Positions 1 through 5,805 of a stretch of 6,828 nt of DNA are shown here, in pieces; positions within the stretch are counted from its first letter, which is position 1, and every line of letters starts with the position of its first letter. This DNA comes from Candidatus Krumholzibacteriia bacterium (lineage in GTDB: Bacteria; Krumholzibacteriota; Krumholzibacteriia; Krumholzibacteriales; Krumholzibacteriaceae). The notes under the pieces are model-generated. The model was not told the origin of the DNA. It searched no databases and was given only the letters and a program-made list of their open reading frames with translations. The stretch covers positions 1 through 6,828 of the forward strand of contig JAQTVX010000120.1 of NCBI GenBank assembly GCA_028706585.1, written 5' to 3'. A program made the translations under genes and the position numbers.

Positions 1-240
1 TTTTTCCTCACCGGAGGCGGAGGGCTCATCGGGATACTTATCTCGGTCCTCGTCGTGGGCCTGGTGAGCATGGTCCCCGACACGTCCGGGCCGCTTCAGT
101 TCATGGGGCATCCCATCTTCTCGAAGGCCGTCGCTTTCGTGACGGTGTCCATCCTCGTCCTGATCGCGCTCATCGCGGGCATCTTCCCTGCCCGCAAGGC
201 GGCCGAGATCGATCCGATCGAGGCGCTCAGATACGAGTAG
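1..240 (+). CDS. MacB/FtsX-type ABC transporter permease, C-terminal fragment
   Basis: This is the last 79 codons of a permease whose start lies before the window; frame 1 is open from the first base to the TAG at 238-240. Two hydrophobic segments are visible: a Gly-rich helix beginning with TGGGGLIGILIS, and a final helix beginning AVAFVTVSILVLIALIAG. The protein ends in FPARKAAEIDPIEALRYE. The PARKAAxxDPIEALRYE ending is the hallmark C-terminus of the FtsX/MacB_PCD permease family (MacB, LolC/E and related exporters). These act in the inner membrane with a separate or fused ATPase to move lipoproteins, peptides or macrolides, or to transmit mechanical force. The substrate cannot be judged from this fragment. 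The membrane-fusion and ATPase partners would be expected upstream, outside the window. Its last 14 bases overlap the tail of the convergent glycosyltransferase gene. Confidence 0.9.
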   Translation, partial: FFLTGGGGLIGILISVLVVGLVSMVPDTSGPLQFMGHPIFSKAVAFVTVSILVLIALIAGIFPARKAAEIDPIEALRYE

Positions 241-1711
241 GTTGCTCGGACCTTCTGGCATACAGCTCGGTGGCCTTGTGTCCCGGATCGATGATCGTCG
301 CCAGATCGTACTCGTTCCGGAACCAGGTCTCTTCGACCATGTCTTCGAGAACGGGCCTGTGAGGATGAGCGAACATCAGGTAATCCGGCCGATATTCGTG
401 CACGTACCAGCTGTAATCCTTCATTGCCACGTGCCTGGCGGCCGCCGGAGTGACGAGGCCGAGCGCGTCGATGACGGGACCATTCGTGTAATAGTATCGC
501 AGGATGCCGACTTCGTTGGCCCCCACGCTGGCCCCCGCCGGCGCATGTTTGTTGAGCCATTCGGCGGAGAGCCGATAGGTCACGAGTCTCGCGCTCGTGT
601 GCCCCGTGGCGACCCGGATTGGAAGGATGATCCCGATAAGAGCGAGGATGACCAGCGCATGGGTGCAGTAACGGAGGAGTCGCCTCGCGTGATCCTCCGC
701 GGAGCGCTCGGCGAGAGTCTCAAAACCGAGGGCGACTGTCAGAGCCGTCCCGAGCGCCAGAGGCGTGTAGTACCAACCGTAGGCGGGAGGATTCAGGATG
801 AATCCGTATACCGCGAGATAGACCAGATTCCAGATGATTACGAGGAGAATCGACTGATTGCCTATTCTCTTGCGATACCGCGCAACGGCGTACGCTGAAA
901 TCAGGAGCGACAGGAACGTGGAATGCTTGAACAGGCTTCCGTTCCAGCATTGCGCGAGCCCTTTCAGGAATATGAGACCGGTTCCCCATCTCCCCGAGCT
1001 CGTCTGTGCGACCTTCGCGGACAATGATATGGGTATATAGGTGCCGAAATAGAGTTTGTTGAATATCACCCACGGTATGAGGATAAGAATGAATGCGGCG
1101 AGCGCGCGAAGCGGCGGCAACCTGCGCTTGCGCGCCAGAAAATCGACGAAGAGCAGAGCGGCGAAGATCGCGGAATCGGGCCGCGACAGCACGGCGAGCG
1201 CGCACGCGATCGACGCCGATGCGTATCGTTCTCTCTGATACAACAGAAGCGCCGCTCCGATCAGCATCAACGTCAGGAATGTCTCCATGCCGATCGAGTT
1301 TTTGAGGAGCGGGTTCAGAAGGAGGAACAGCGGGAAGACATATGGAGCGAAGCGAAGCCGGCTTTCTTTCAGGATCATGATGCCCAGAATCGAGAGCGCG
1401 AACAAGCTCGCCGCCCCGATGAAATGGCCTATCATCGGAAGCGTGATGAAGGGCACCCATCGCAATGCCGCACGGAAGATCGATATTATAATTGTATAGA
1501 GAAACGACGTCGTGCCATAGACCCTCTCCCCATAATTGAATACATAGCCGTGCCCCGAGGAGATGTTTCGGGCGTACACGTAGTAGATGTAGGCATCATC
1601 CATCTGGATCTTCCAGTAGCACACGAGCAGAAGAGCGGCGAGGAGAATGCAGGCTCCGAGGACCTTCGGTGGAATGCCTTTTTCTCCTGCCTGAACACGC
1701 GGAAAGAGCAT
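227..1711 (-). CDS. GT-C fold membrane glycosyltransferase (AftB-like / PMT_2-like)
   Basis: This 494-residue polytopic inner-membrane protein probably transfers a sugar from a polyprenyl-phosphate donor to a cell-envelope acceptor on the outer face of the membrane. After a first helix (about residues 16-34) comes the acidic loop motif MDDAYIYYVYARN with Asp38-Asp39, then GHGYVFNYGERVYGTTSFL at 53-71, GMET at 141-144 and SRPD at 176-179. This set is characteristic of GT-C enzymes such as mycobacterial AftB; the DD pair is the expected catalytic or metal site. About ten helices follow, then a soluble C-terminal part containing VIDALGLVTP. The ATG at 1711 is preferred because it lies 5 bases after the nth stop and has AAAGGA 11 bases upstream. 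An ATG at 1780 would add 23 polar residues encoded inside the nth iron-sulfur region. Sugar and acceptor are unknown. GC looks lower than in neighbouring genes. Confidence 0.85.
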   Translation of the reverse strand: MLFPRVQAGEKGIPPKVLGACILLAALLLVCYWKIQMDDAYIYYVYARNISSGHGYVFNYGERVYGTTSFLYTIIISIFRAALRWVPFITLPMIGHFIGAASLFALSILGIMILKESRLRFAPYVFPLFLLLNPLLKNSIGMETFLTLMLIGAALLLYQRERYASASIACALAVLSRPDSAIFAALLFVDFLARKRRLPPLRALAAFILILIPWVIFNKLYFGTYIPISLSAKVAQTSSGRWGTGLIFLKGLAQCWNGSLFKHSTFLSLLISAYAVARYRKRIGNQSILLVIIWNLVYLAVYGFILNPPAYGWYYTPLALGTALTVALGFETLAERSAEDHARRLLRYCTHALVILALIGIILPIRVATGHTSARLVTYRLSAEWLNKHAPAGASVGANEVGILRYYYTNGPVIDALGLVTPAAARHVAMKDYSWYVHEYRPDYLMFAHPHRPVLEDMVEETWFRNEYDLATIIDPGHKATELYARRSEQPTRI

Positions 1712-1716
1712 GGCAA

Positions 1717-2382
1717 TTATTTTCCTTTGATCTTCGGCCGCTCGATAACGGCGGATGGGCAGAGCGCCGCGACCGCGCATTTACCGCACTTGGGCTCCGG
1801 CGCCTTGCAGACGGCGCGGCCGTGGGTCTTGAGATAGAAGGGCAGCCAGCGCCATTCTTTCTTGTCGAAGAGCGCCATAAGGTCGCGCTCGATCTTGACC
1901 GGATCGGTGTTCGAGGTCCAGCCGAGGCGCGCGGACACGCGGATCACGTGCGTGTCGACGACGACGCCCTCGACCTTGTCGAAGGCGTTCTGAAGGATCG
2001 CGTTCGCCGATTTTCGGGCGATTCCCGGCAGCGTGAGAAGCTCCTCCATCGTGTCGGGCACGGCGCCGCCGAAGCGCTCGACGATCGCCGCGGAGGCTCC
2101 CTTGATCGCCTTGGCCTTGTTCCGGTAGAAGCCCGTGGGGCGCACGTCCCGCTCGATCGCCTCGACCGGCTGCTCCGCGAAATCGGCGGGGCCGGGGTAT
2201 TTTTCGAACAGATCGGCGGTCACCCCGTTCACCTTGTCGTCGGTGCACTGCGCCGATAGAATGGTCGCCACGAGGAGCTGGAATGGGTTCTCGTATCTGA
2301 GGTAATGGTGCGGATTGGGGTAGAGCTTCTTGAGCCCGGCGAGGACGGCGGCGGCTTTCTTGCGTTTTTTCTCGTCTTTCAT
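1717..2382 (-). CDS. nth: Endonuclease III (DNA glycosylase / AP lyase)
   Basis: This 221-residue base-excision-repair enzyme removes oxidised pyrimidines and cuts abasic sites by beta-elimination in the cytoplasm; the length is normal for the family. Visible signatures, in order: LSAQCTD at 42-48 (the conserved Gln loop), GFYRNKAK at 84-91, the helix-hairpin-helix LPGIARKSANAIL at 118-130 carrying the Schiff-base Lys124, VDTHVIRV at 142-149 with the catalytic Asp143, and a [4Fe-4S] cluster of Cys192, Cys199, Cys202 and Cys208 spaced C-X6-C-X2-C-X5-C. The second Gly of the usual LPGVGRK hairpin is Ala122. The ATG at 2382 gives the usual lysine-rich start MKDEKKRKK. A TTG at 2421 is possible but would start upstream of the likely promoter -10 box. 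No Shine-Dalgarno site precedes the ATG. The gene leads a two-gene unit with the glycosyltransferase. Confidence 0.97.
   Translation of the reverse strand: MKDEKKRKKAAAVLAGLKKLYPNPHHYLRYENPFQLLVATILSAQCTDDKVNGVTADLFEKYPGPADFAEQPVEAIERDVRPTGFYRNKAKAIKGASAAIVERFGGAVPDTMEELLTLPGIARKSANAILQNAFDKVEGVVVDTHVIRVSARLGWTSNTDPVKIERDLMALFDKKEWRWLPFYLKTHGRAVCKAPEPKCGKCAVAALCPSAVIERPKIKGK
1723..1728 (-). promoter_or_regulatory. Shine-Dalgarno site for the glycosyltransferase gene
   Basis: AAAGGA on the minus strand lies 11 bases before the ATG at 1711, within the last codons of nth. It supports the ATG at 1711 over the longer reading from 1780 and is consistent with co-translation of the two genes. Confidence 0.5.
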
Positions 2383-2392
2383 GGCCGCAAAA

Positions 2393-2421
2393 AGTGTATA
2401 ACTCTCTGGACTTGCGGTCAA
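2393..2421 (-). promoter_or_regulatory. Candidate sigma70-type promoter of nth
   Basis: On the minus strand, TTGACC (2421-2416, 5 of 6 consensus matches) is followed after 17 bases by TACACT (2398-2393, 4 of 6). Initiation about 7 bases on would fall near 2386, leaving roughly 4 untranslated bases before the nth ATG at 2382. An overlapping TATACA at 2400-2395 is an alternative -10 with a shorter, 15-base spacer. This is a match by eye only. Confidence 0.5.
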
Positions 2422-2432
2422 CGTTGTTGCAA
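2412..2432. promoter_or_regulatory. Imperfect dyad between divergent -35 boxes (possible operator)
   Basis: A perfect 8-base palindrome, CAACGTTG (2419-2426), is flanked by TTGC (2412-2415) and its complement GCAA (2429-2432), giving a nearly symmetric 21-base element offset by half a base. It covers both -35 boxes, so a bound protein could affect transcription in both directions. A short palindrome can arise by chance, so this is only a candidate. Confidence 0.3.
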
Positions 2433-2455
2433 TTTCGAAGGGCCGACTTTATATT
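2427..2455 (+). promoter_or_regulatory. Candidate sigma70-type promoter of the rhodanese operon
   Basis: TTGCAA (2427-2432, 4 of 6 consensus matches) is followed after exactly 17 bases by TATATT (2450-2455, 5 of 6). The expected initiation point, about 2461-2463, coincides with the ATG at 2463, and no purine-rich ribosome-binding site lies at a useful distance. The region is clearly AT-richer than the surrounding genes. It lies back to back with the nth promoter, with the two -35 boxes 5 bases apart. Confidence 0.6.
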
Positions 2456-2462
2456 GTCCACT

Positions 2463-2960
2463 ATGAAAAACATAGGAAATGCGATACTGCAGGCGGTGGC
2501 TCTTCTCGCGGCAGCCGCCATCGTGGGATTCGCCTTCAATGCCTCGTCCCACAACGGGATAGACGTGTTCAAGAAGCCCGCGACGGTACCGGTCGTCTCC
2601 GGCGGCGCGGCGAGTGAGACCGAGGGGATAAGCATAATCACGCTCGATGAGGCCCGACGGCTGATCGACGGCGGAGTGCGGATCATCGATGCCCGCAGAA
2701 AAGCGGAGTTCGACGGGGGTCACATTCCGGGCGCCCTGCTCCTCGACTACTACGACATGGGAAAGTACATGGATCGGGTTCTGCCGCTCCTTTCGGACGA
2801 GCAGAAAATCGTGGTTTATTGCTCTGAAGTCTCCTGCGACGATTCGGAGCTCCTCGCGAAAGAGCTCTACTTGCTCGGTTTCAAGAAAATGCTCGTCTTC
2901 AAGGGCGGCTTTGCGGAATGGTCCGCTGCGGGGCTCCCGGTCGAAAGGGGAGCTCAATGA
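2463..2960 (+). CDS. Membrane-anchored single-domain rhodanese
   Basis: This 165-residue protein has one hydrophobic segment (about residues 8-25, Ala/Val/Leu-rich), a polar linker and one rhodanese domain (about 56-162). Rhodanese signatures are IIDARRKAEFDGGHIPGA at 74-91, the active-site loop VVYCSEVSCDDS at 117-128 with persulfide-forming Cys120, and the closing VFKGGFAEWSAAGLPVE at 145-161. The family moves sulfane sulfur from donors such as thiosulfate or persulfides to thiol acceptors. A second Cys, Cys125, sits in the same loop and could form a disulfide or pass sulfur on. The anchor lacks a clear signal-peptidase site, so I infer a tethered domain, probably periplasmic. The ATG at 2463 is chosen because it starts the anchor; an in-frame start at 2394 would lie upstream of the promoter. 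The stop overlaps the next start (ATGA). Confidence 0.9.
   Translation: MKNIGNAILQAVALLAAAAIVGFAFNASSHNGIDVFKKPATVPVVSGGAASETEGISIITLDEARRLIDGGVRIIDARRKAEFDGGHIPGALLLDYYDMGKYMDRVLPLLSDEQKIVVYCSEVSCDDSELLAKELYLLGFKKMLVFKGGFAEWSAAGLPVERGAQ
2946..2952 (+). promoter_or_regulatory. Shine-Dalgarno site for the MauE/DoxX-like gene
   Basis: AGGGGAG lies 4 bases before the ATG at 2957, inside the last codons of the rhodanese gene. It fixes the start that overlaps the rhodanese stop. Confidence 0.7.
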
Positions 2961-3487
2961 AGACGTGGCGGTCGCTCGATGCGAATGAGGGGGACGTGAG
3001 ATCCGGCGGCGTCCGTTGGTTTCATAATCCGTACTTGCTTCTGGCGTTTCGTTTGCTCCTCGCGGCCGTCTTTATATACGCAGCGGTTCACAAGATCGGG
3101 AGGCCCACCGCGTTCGCGGACGAGATACATAACTACGGCGTTGTCGACTACGGACCGCCTCTCTACATCATGGCGGTGGTGCTCCCGTGGCTCGAGCTCA
3201 TCTGCGGGATCTCGCTCGTAACGGGGCTTTTCGTGCGCGGCTCCGCGCTCATTCTCCTCGGGCTCAATGCGATGTTTCTCGTCGTCATCGCCAGGAAGAC
3301 CGTGGGGTTCATGCAAGGCGGGACGCCGTTCATGAAGATATACTTCGACTGCGGGTGCGGCTTCGGCGCCACCTTCGCCTGGAAGAAGCTCCTGGAGGAT
3401 GCCGTCTATCTTCTCTGCGCGGCGGCGCTTCTGACCGCCCCGCTTCATCGATTCATGCTCTCATTCAAAGGAGGCCGTCGTGAATAG
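2957..3487 (+). CDS. MauE/DoxX-like integral membrane protein
   Basis: This 176-residue inner-membrane protein has a polar N-terminal stretch of about 24 residues and four predicted helices (roughly 26-44, 69-91, 96-113 and 145-162). DoxX/MauE features are the first helix running into HKIGRP (45-50), PWLELICG (77-84) with an in-membrane Glu80, and a loop DCGCGFG (131-137) with Cys132 and Cys134. The last resembles the CGCFG loop of MauE-type proteins. MauE is needed for maturation of the disulfide-rich methylamine dehydrogenase small subunit, and DoxD/DoxA form a thiosulfate:quinone oxidoreductase, so a thiol or sulfur redox role in the membrane is plausible. The exact function is not known. 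Its start overlaps the rhodanese stop by 4 bases, implying translational coupling and joint action. Its end overlaps the next gene by 8 bases. Confidence 0.85.
   Translation: MKTWRSLDANEGDVRSGGVRWFHNPYLLLAFRLLLAAVFIYAAVHKIGRPTAFADEIHNYGVVDYGPPLYIMAVVLPWLELICGISLVTGLFVRGSALILLGLNAMFLVVIARKTVGFMQGGTPFMKIYFDCGCGFGATFAWKKLLEDAVYLLCAAALLTAPLHRFMLSFKGGRRE
3467..3474 (+). promoter_or_regulatory. Shine-Dalgarno site for the beta-barrel gene
   Basis: AAAGGAGG, a near-perfect ribosome-binding site, lies 5 bases before the GTG at 3480. It decides for this GTG start, which lies within the end of the preceding gene. Confidence 0.8.
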
Positions 3488-3965
3488 GAACGGTTTAACA
3501 ATCGCTTTGGTTCTTTTCGCGTCCATCGCGGGTGTGGGCTCAACCGCAGCGTCCGCGGCCGGCGCCGCGGTCGATCGGGGCGCCTGGGAGGTCGGCGTGC
3601 TGATCGGAGAGCCTACCGGGTTCAGCGCCAAGTACTGGACCGCGACGAATACGGCGCTCGATTTCGGCGCCGCGTGGTCGTTCCAGGGAGACGGACAGTT
3701 TCATTTCCATTGCGATTACCTGTTCCATAACTACGATCTCATCAAAGTCGATCGTGGAAGCCTCCCCGTCTACTTCGGGATCGGCGGCAGGGTGCGGTTC
3801 GACGAAAACGACAACCGGCTCGGTCTGCGGATAGCGATCGGCGCCGAGTATCTCTTCGACGAGTATCCGATGAGCATCTTCTTCGAGGTCGCGCCGATCG
3901 TCGATTTCGCTCCCGAGACAGAGGCCGATCTGAACGGCGGTATCGGAATCCGTTACGTATTCTAA
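3480..3965 (+). CDS. Small outer-membrane beta-barrel protein (BAPKO_0422/DUF3996-like)
   Basis: This 161-residue exported protein starts at GTG. It has a typical signal peptide: Arg3, a hydrophobic core at 6-20 and a small-residue cleavage region TAASAA ending near residue 26-27. The mature part of about 135 residues shows alternating hydrophobic and polar strands separated by short turns and ends in GIRYVF, with the terminal Phe expected of a Bam-assembled barrel. The motif GEPTGFSAKYW at 43-53, the central DYLFHNYDL and PVYFGIGGRVRF, and the final GGIGIRYVF strongly recall the BAPKO_0422-like (DUF3996) barrels first named in Borrelia. The size suits eight strands. The role could be structural or a small pore; nothing here shows a ligand. 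It sits third in the operon between the membrane sulfur pair and the acyl-CoA synthetase. Confidence 0.8.
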   Translation: MNRNGLTIALVLFASIAGVGSTAASAAGAAVDRGAWEVGVLIGEPTGFSAKYWTATNTALDFGAAWSFQGDGQFHFHCDYLFHNYDLIKVDRGSLPVYFGIGGRVRFDENDNRLGLRIAIGAEYLFDEYPMSIFFEVAPIVDFAPETEADLNGGIGIRYVF

Positions 3966-3967
3966 GG

Positions 3968-3972
3968 AAGGA
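3968..3972 (+). promoter_or_regulatory. Shine-Dalgarno site for the acyl-CoA synthetase gene
   Basis: AAGGA, within a longer purine run following the preceding stop codon, lies 9 bases before the ATG at 3982 and supports that start. Confidence 0.65.
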
Positions 3973-3981
3973 CGAATCGTC

Positions 3982-5739
3982 ATGCCTGGCAAGCAGACAG
4001 CGAAATCCGGGGCCGCCGGCGGGCCCAACAGTCACAAGATCGCGGCGCTGAGCTACTCTTACGGGGCCTCGACGAAACCCCTCATCGGCGAGACGATCGG
4101 GCACATGTTCGATCGAATCGCGGCGACGTATCCAAACAACGAAGCGCTCGTCTACCTCCCCACGGGTGTGCGGTACACGTACGGCGAGTTTCATGACATC
4201 TGCCGCGCGGCGGCGAAGAGCCTCATCGCGATGGGCGTGCGCAAGGGGGACCGCGTCGCCGTGTGGGCCACGAACCATCCCGAGTGGGTCATCGCGCAGT
4301 TCTCGACGGCGCTCGTCGGGGCGATCCTCGTCACGGTGAATCCCGCGTACAAGACACATGAGCTCGAGTACGGACTCAAGAATTCGGAAGCGCAGACCCT
4401 GATCCTCGTGCCGCGGTTCAAGAGCTCCGACTACGCGGCGATGATCAACCAGGTCGTCCCCGAGCTCAAGGGCGCCACTCCGGGCGCCATCAAGTCCCGA
4501 GCGTGCCCGCAGCTTGCGACCGTGATCTCGATCGGCGCCGAGAAGTTTCCGGGCATGTTCACTTGGGATGAATTCATGACGATGGGGCGGAACGTGTCGG
4601 ACGAAGAGCTCGACGAGCGCGGAAACGAATGCGACTTCGACGACGTCATCAACGTGCAGTACACCTCCGGAACGACCGGCATGCCGAAGGGCGCGAGCCT
4701 GACGCACCACAACATTCTCAACAACGCGTACTTCGTCGCCGAGGGAATGCATTTCACGGACAAGGACAAGCTCTGCATACCGGTGCCTCTCTATCACTGC
4801 TTCGGCATGGTTCTATCGACCCTGGTATGCGTGACGCACGGGGCGACGATGGTGTTCCCATCGGAGTATTTCGATGCGCTCCTCGTGCTCGAAGCGGTGT
4901 CGAAGGAGCGCTGCACTGCGCTCCACGGCGTGCCGACGATGTTCATCGCGGAGCTCGAGCACCCCGATTTCAAGAAGTTCGACTTCACCTCGCTCCGCAC
5001 CGGCGTCATGGCGGGCGCCCCGTGCCCGATCGAGCTCATGAAACGTGTGAACGACGTGATGCACATGAGCGAGATCACGATCGGCTACGGTGAGACCGAG
5101 GCATCCCCGCTCGTCACGCAGACGCTCGCCCGCGACACGCTCGAACGGCGCACGGAGACGGTCGGCCCCGCCATGCCGCACACGGAGCTCAAGGTCGTCG
5201 ATCCGGCGACGGGCAGCACGGTGCCGATCGGCGAGCAGGGCGAGATATGCGCGCGCGGCTACCAGATCATGCGCGGCTACTATAATAATGAGAAGGCCAC
5301 CAAGGAAGCCGTCGACGAGGCGGGTTGGCTCCACACGGGTGACATCGGCCTCATGCGCCCGGACGGCGCCTTCAAGATCACCGGCCGCATCAAGGACATG
5401 ATCATCCGCGGCGGAGAGAACATCTACCCGCGCGAGATAGAGGAGTTCCTCTACACGAATCAGAAGATCCGCGACGCTCAGGTCATCGGCGTTCCCGACG
5501 TGAAGATGGGCGAGGAGATATGCGTCTGGATCCAGCTGCGGGAAGGCGAGTCGGCGACCGAGGAAGAGATCAAGGAGTGGTGCAAGGGGCGTATCGCCCA
5601 CTACAAGATTCCGCGCTACGTCAAGTTCGTCACTGAGTTCCCGATGACCGTGACGGGCAAGATCCAGAAGTACAAGATGCGCGAGATATCGATCCGCGAG
5701 CTCGGTCTCGAGGACGCCGCGAAGATCAAGATGGCGTAG
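3982..5739 (+). CDS. Acyl-CoA synthetase (AMP-forming), ACSF2/FadD-like
   Basis: This 585-residue cytoplasmic or membrane-associated enzyme activates a carboxylic acid with ATP to an acyl-adenylate and then forms the CoA thioester. All adenylate-forming core motifs are present: the phosphate loop YTSGTTGMPKG (227-237), GYGETEAS (368-375), GWLHTGDIG (448-456, ribose-binding Asp454), the hinge GRIKDMIIRGGENIYP (468-483), and VTGKIQK with the catalytic Lys560. The overall pattern, including NPAYKTHELEYGLKNS and the FKSSDYAAM segment, resembles medium- to long-chain fatty-acid ligases of the ACSF2/PRK12583 type rather than acetyl-CoA synthetase. Chain length cannot be fixed by eye. A Lys/Gly/Ala-rich N-terminal tail of about 25 residues precedes the usual family start. 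The gene follows the barrel gene by 16 bases and ends the operon. It could feed beta-oxidation or lipid recycling. Confidence 0.93.
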   Translation: MPGKQTAKSGAAGGPNSHKIAALSYSYGASTKPLIGETIGHMFDRIAATYPNNEALVYLPTGVRYTYGEFHDICRAAAKSLIAMGVRKGDRVAVWATNHPEWVIAQFSTALVGAILVTVNPAYKTHELEYGLKNSEAQTLILVPRFKSSDYAAMINQVVPELKGATPGAIKSRACPQLATVISIGAEKFPGMFTWDEFMTMGRNVSDEELDERGNECDFDDVINVQYTSGTTGMPKGASLTHHNILNNAYFVAEGMHFTDKDKLCIPVPLYHCFGMVLSTLVCVTHGATMVFPSEYFDALLVLEAVSKERCTALHGVPTMFIAELEHPDFKKFDFTSLRTGVMAGAPCPIELMKRVNDVMHMSEITIGYGETEASPLVTQTLARDTLERRTETVGPAMPHTELKVVDPATGSTVPIGEQGEICARGYQIMRGYYNNEKATKEAVDEAGWLHTGDIGLMRPDGAFKITGRIKDMIIRGGENIYPREIEEFLYTNQKIRDAQVIGVPDVKMGEEICVWIQLREGESATEEEIKEWCKGRIAHYKIPRYVKFVTEFPMTVTGKIQKYKMREISIRELGLEDAAKIKMA

Positions 5740-5805
5740 GCTGGACCTTTGGCATGGGGGGCCGATCGGCGGCGCCGGTGCACCGCGGTCGCCGTGCACT
5801 TGCTG
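5740..5805. terminator. Convergent intergenic region with weak hairpins
   Basis: This 66-base gap separates the convergent acyl-CoA synthetase and phosphofructokinase genes. It holds a perfect 10-base palindrome GCCGATCGGC (5761-5770), a palindrome CGGTGCACCG (5776-5785), and two copies of GTGCAC (5778-5783 and 5794-5799) able to pair across a 10-base loop. A short T-rich run (5808-5813) follows on the plus strand, already inside the pfk stop region. The structure could end plus-strand transcription, but the U-tract is poor; on the minus strand there is none. Confidence 0.3.

Noticed and set aside
242..898. Plus-strand open frame of 218 codons opposite the glycosyltransferase
   Set aside because: It is antisense to a gene with clear GT-C motifs, has no recognisable family and no Shine-Dalgarno site.
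1712..1780. Longer glycosyltransferase start at the ATG at 1780
   Set aside because: It would add 23 polar residues encoded within the nth cluster region. The ATG at 1711 has a better ribosome-binding site and begins just before the first membrane helix.
2383..2421. Earlier TTG start for nth at 2421
   Set aside because: It lies at the likely -35 box, has no ribosome-binding site, and the added residues are not part of the usual endonuclease III N-terminus.
2394..2462. Earlier in-frame start for the rhodanese gene at 2394
   Set aside because: The extra 23 residues would be encoded by the promoter -35 and -10 boxes, and they precede a typical lysine-plus-hydrophobic membrane anchor that starts naturally at 2463.
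1781..2686. Open frame of 301 codons on the minus strand across nth and the divergent promoter
   Set aside because: It is a shifted frame of nth with low-complexity Arg-rich sequence and it runs through the promoter region. The nth frame carries all catalytic and cluster residues.
3742..4797. Long open frame (351 codons) on the minus strand opposite the beta-barrel and acyl-CoA synthetase genes
   Set aside because: It is antisense to two well-supported genes, its translation is Arg/His/Asp-rich without any motif, and such frames are usual in high-GC DNA.
4813..5799. Open frame of 328 codons on the minus strand opposite the acyl-CoA synthetase
   Set aside because: Its composition is dominated by Leu, Ala, Arg, Asp and His as expected from reading a high-GC gene backwards; no domain is recognisable.
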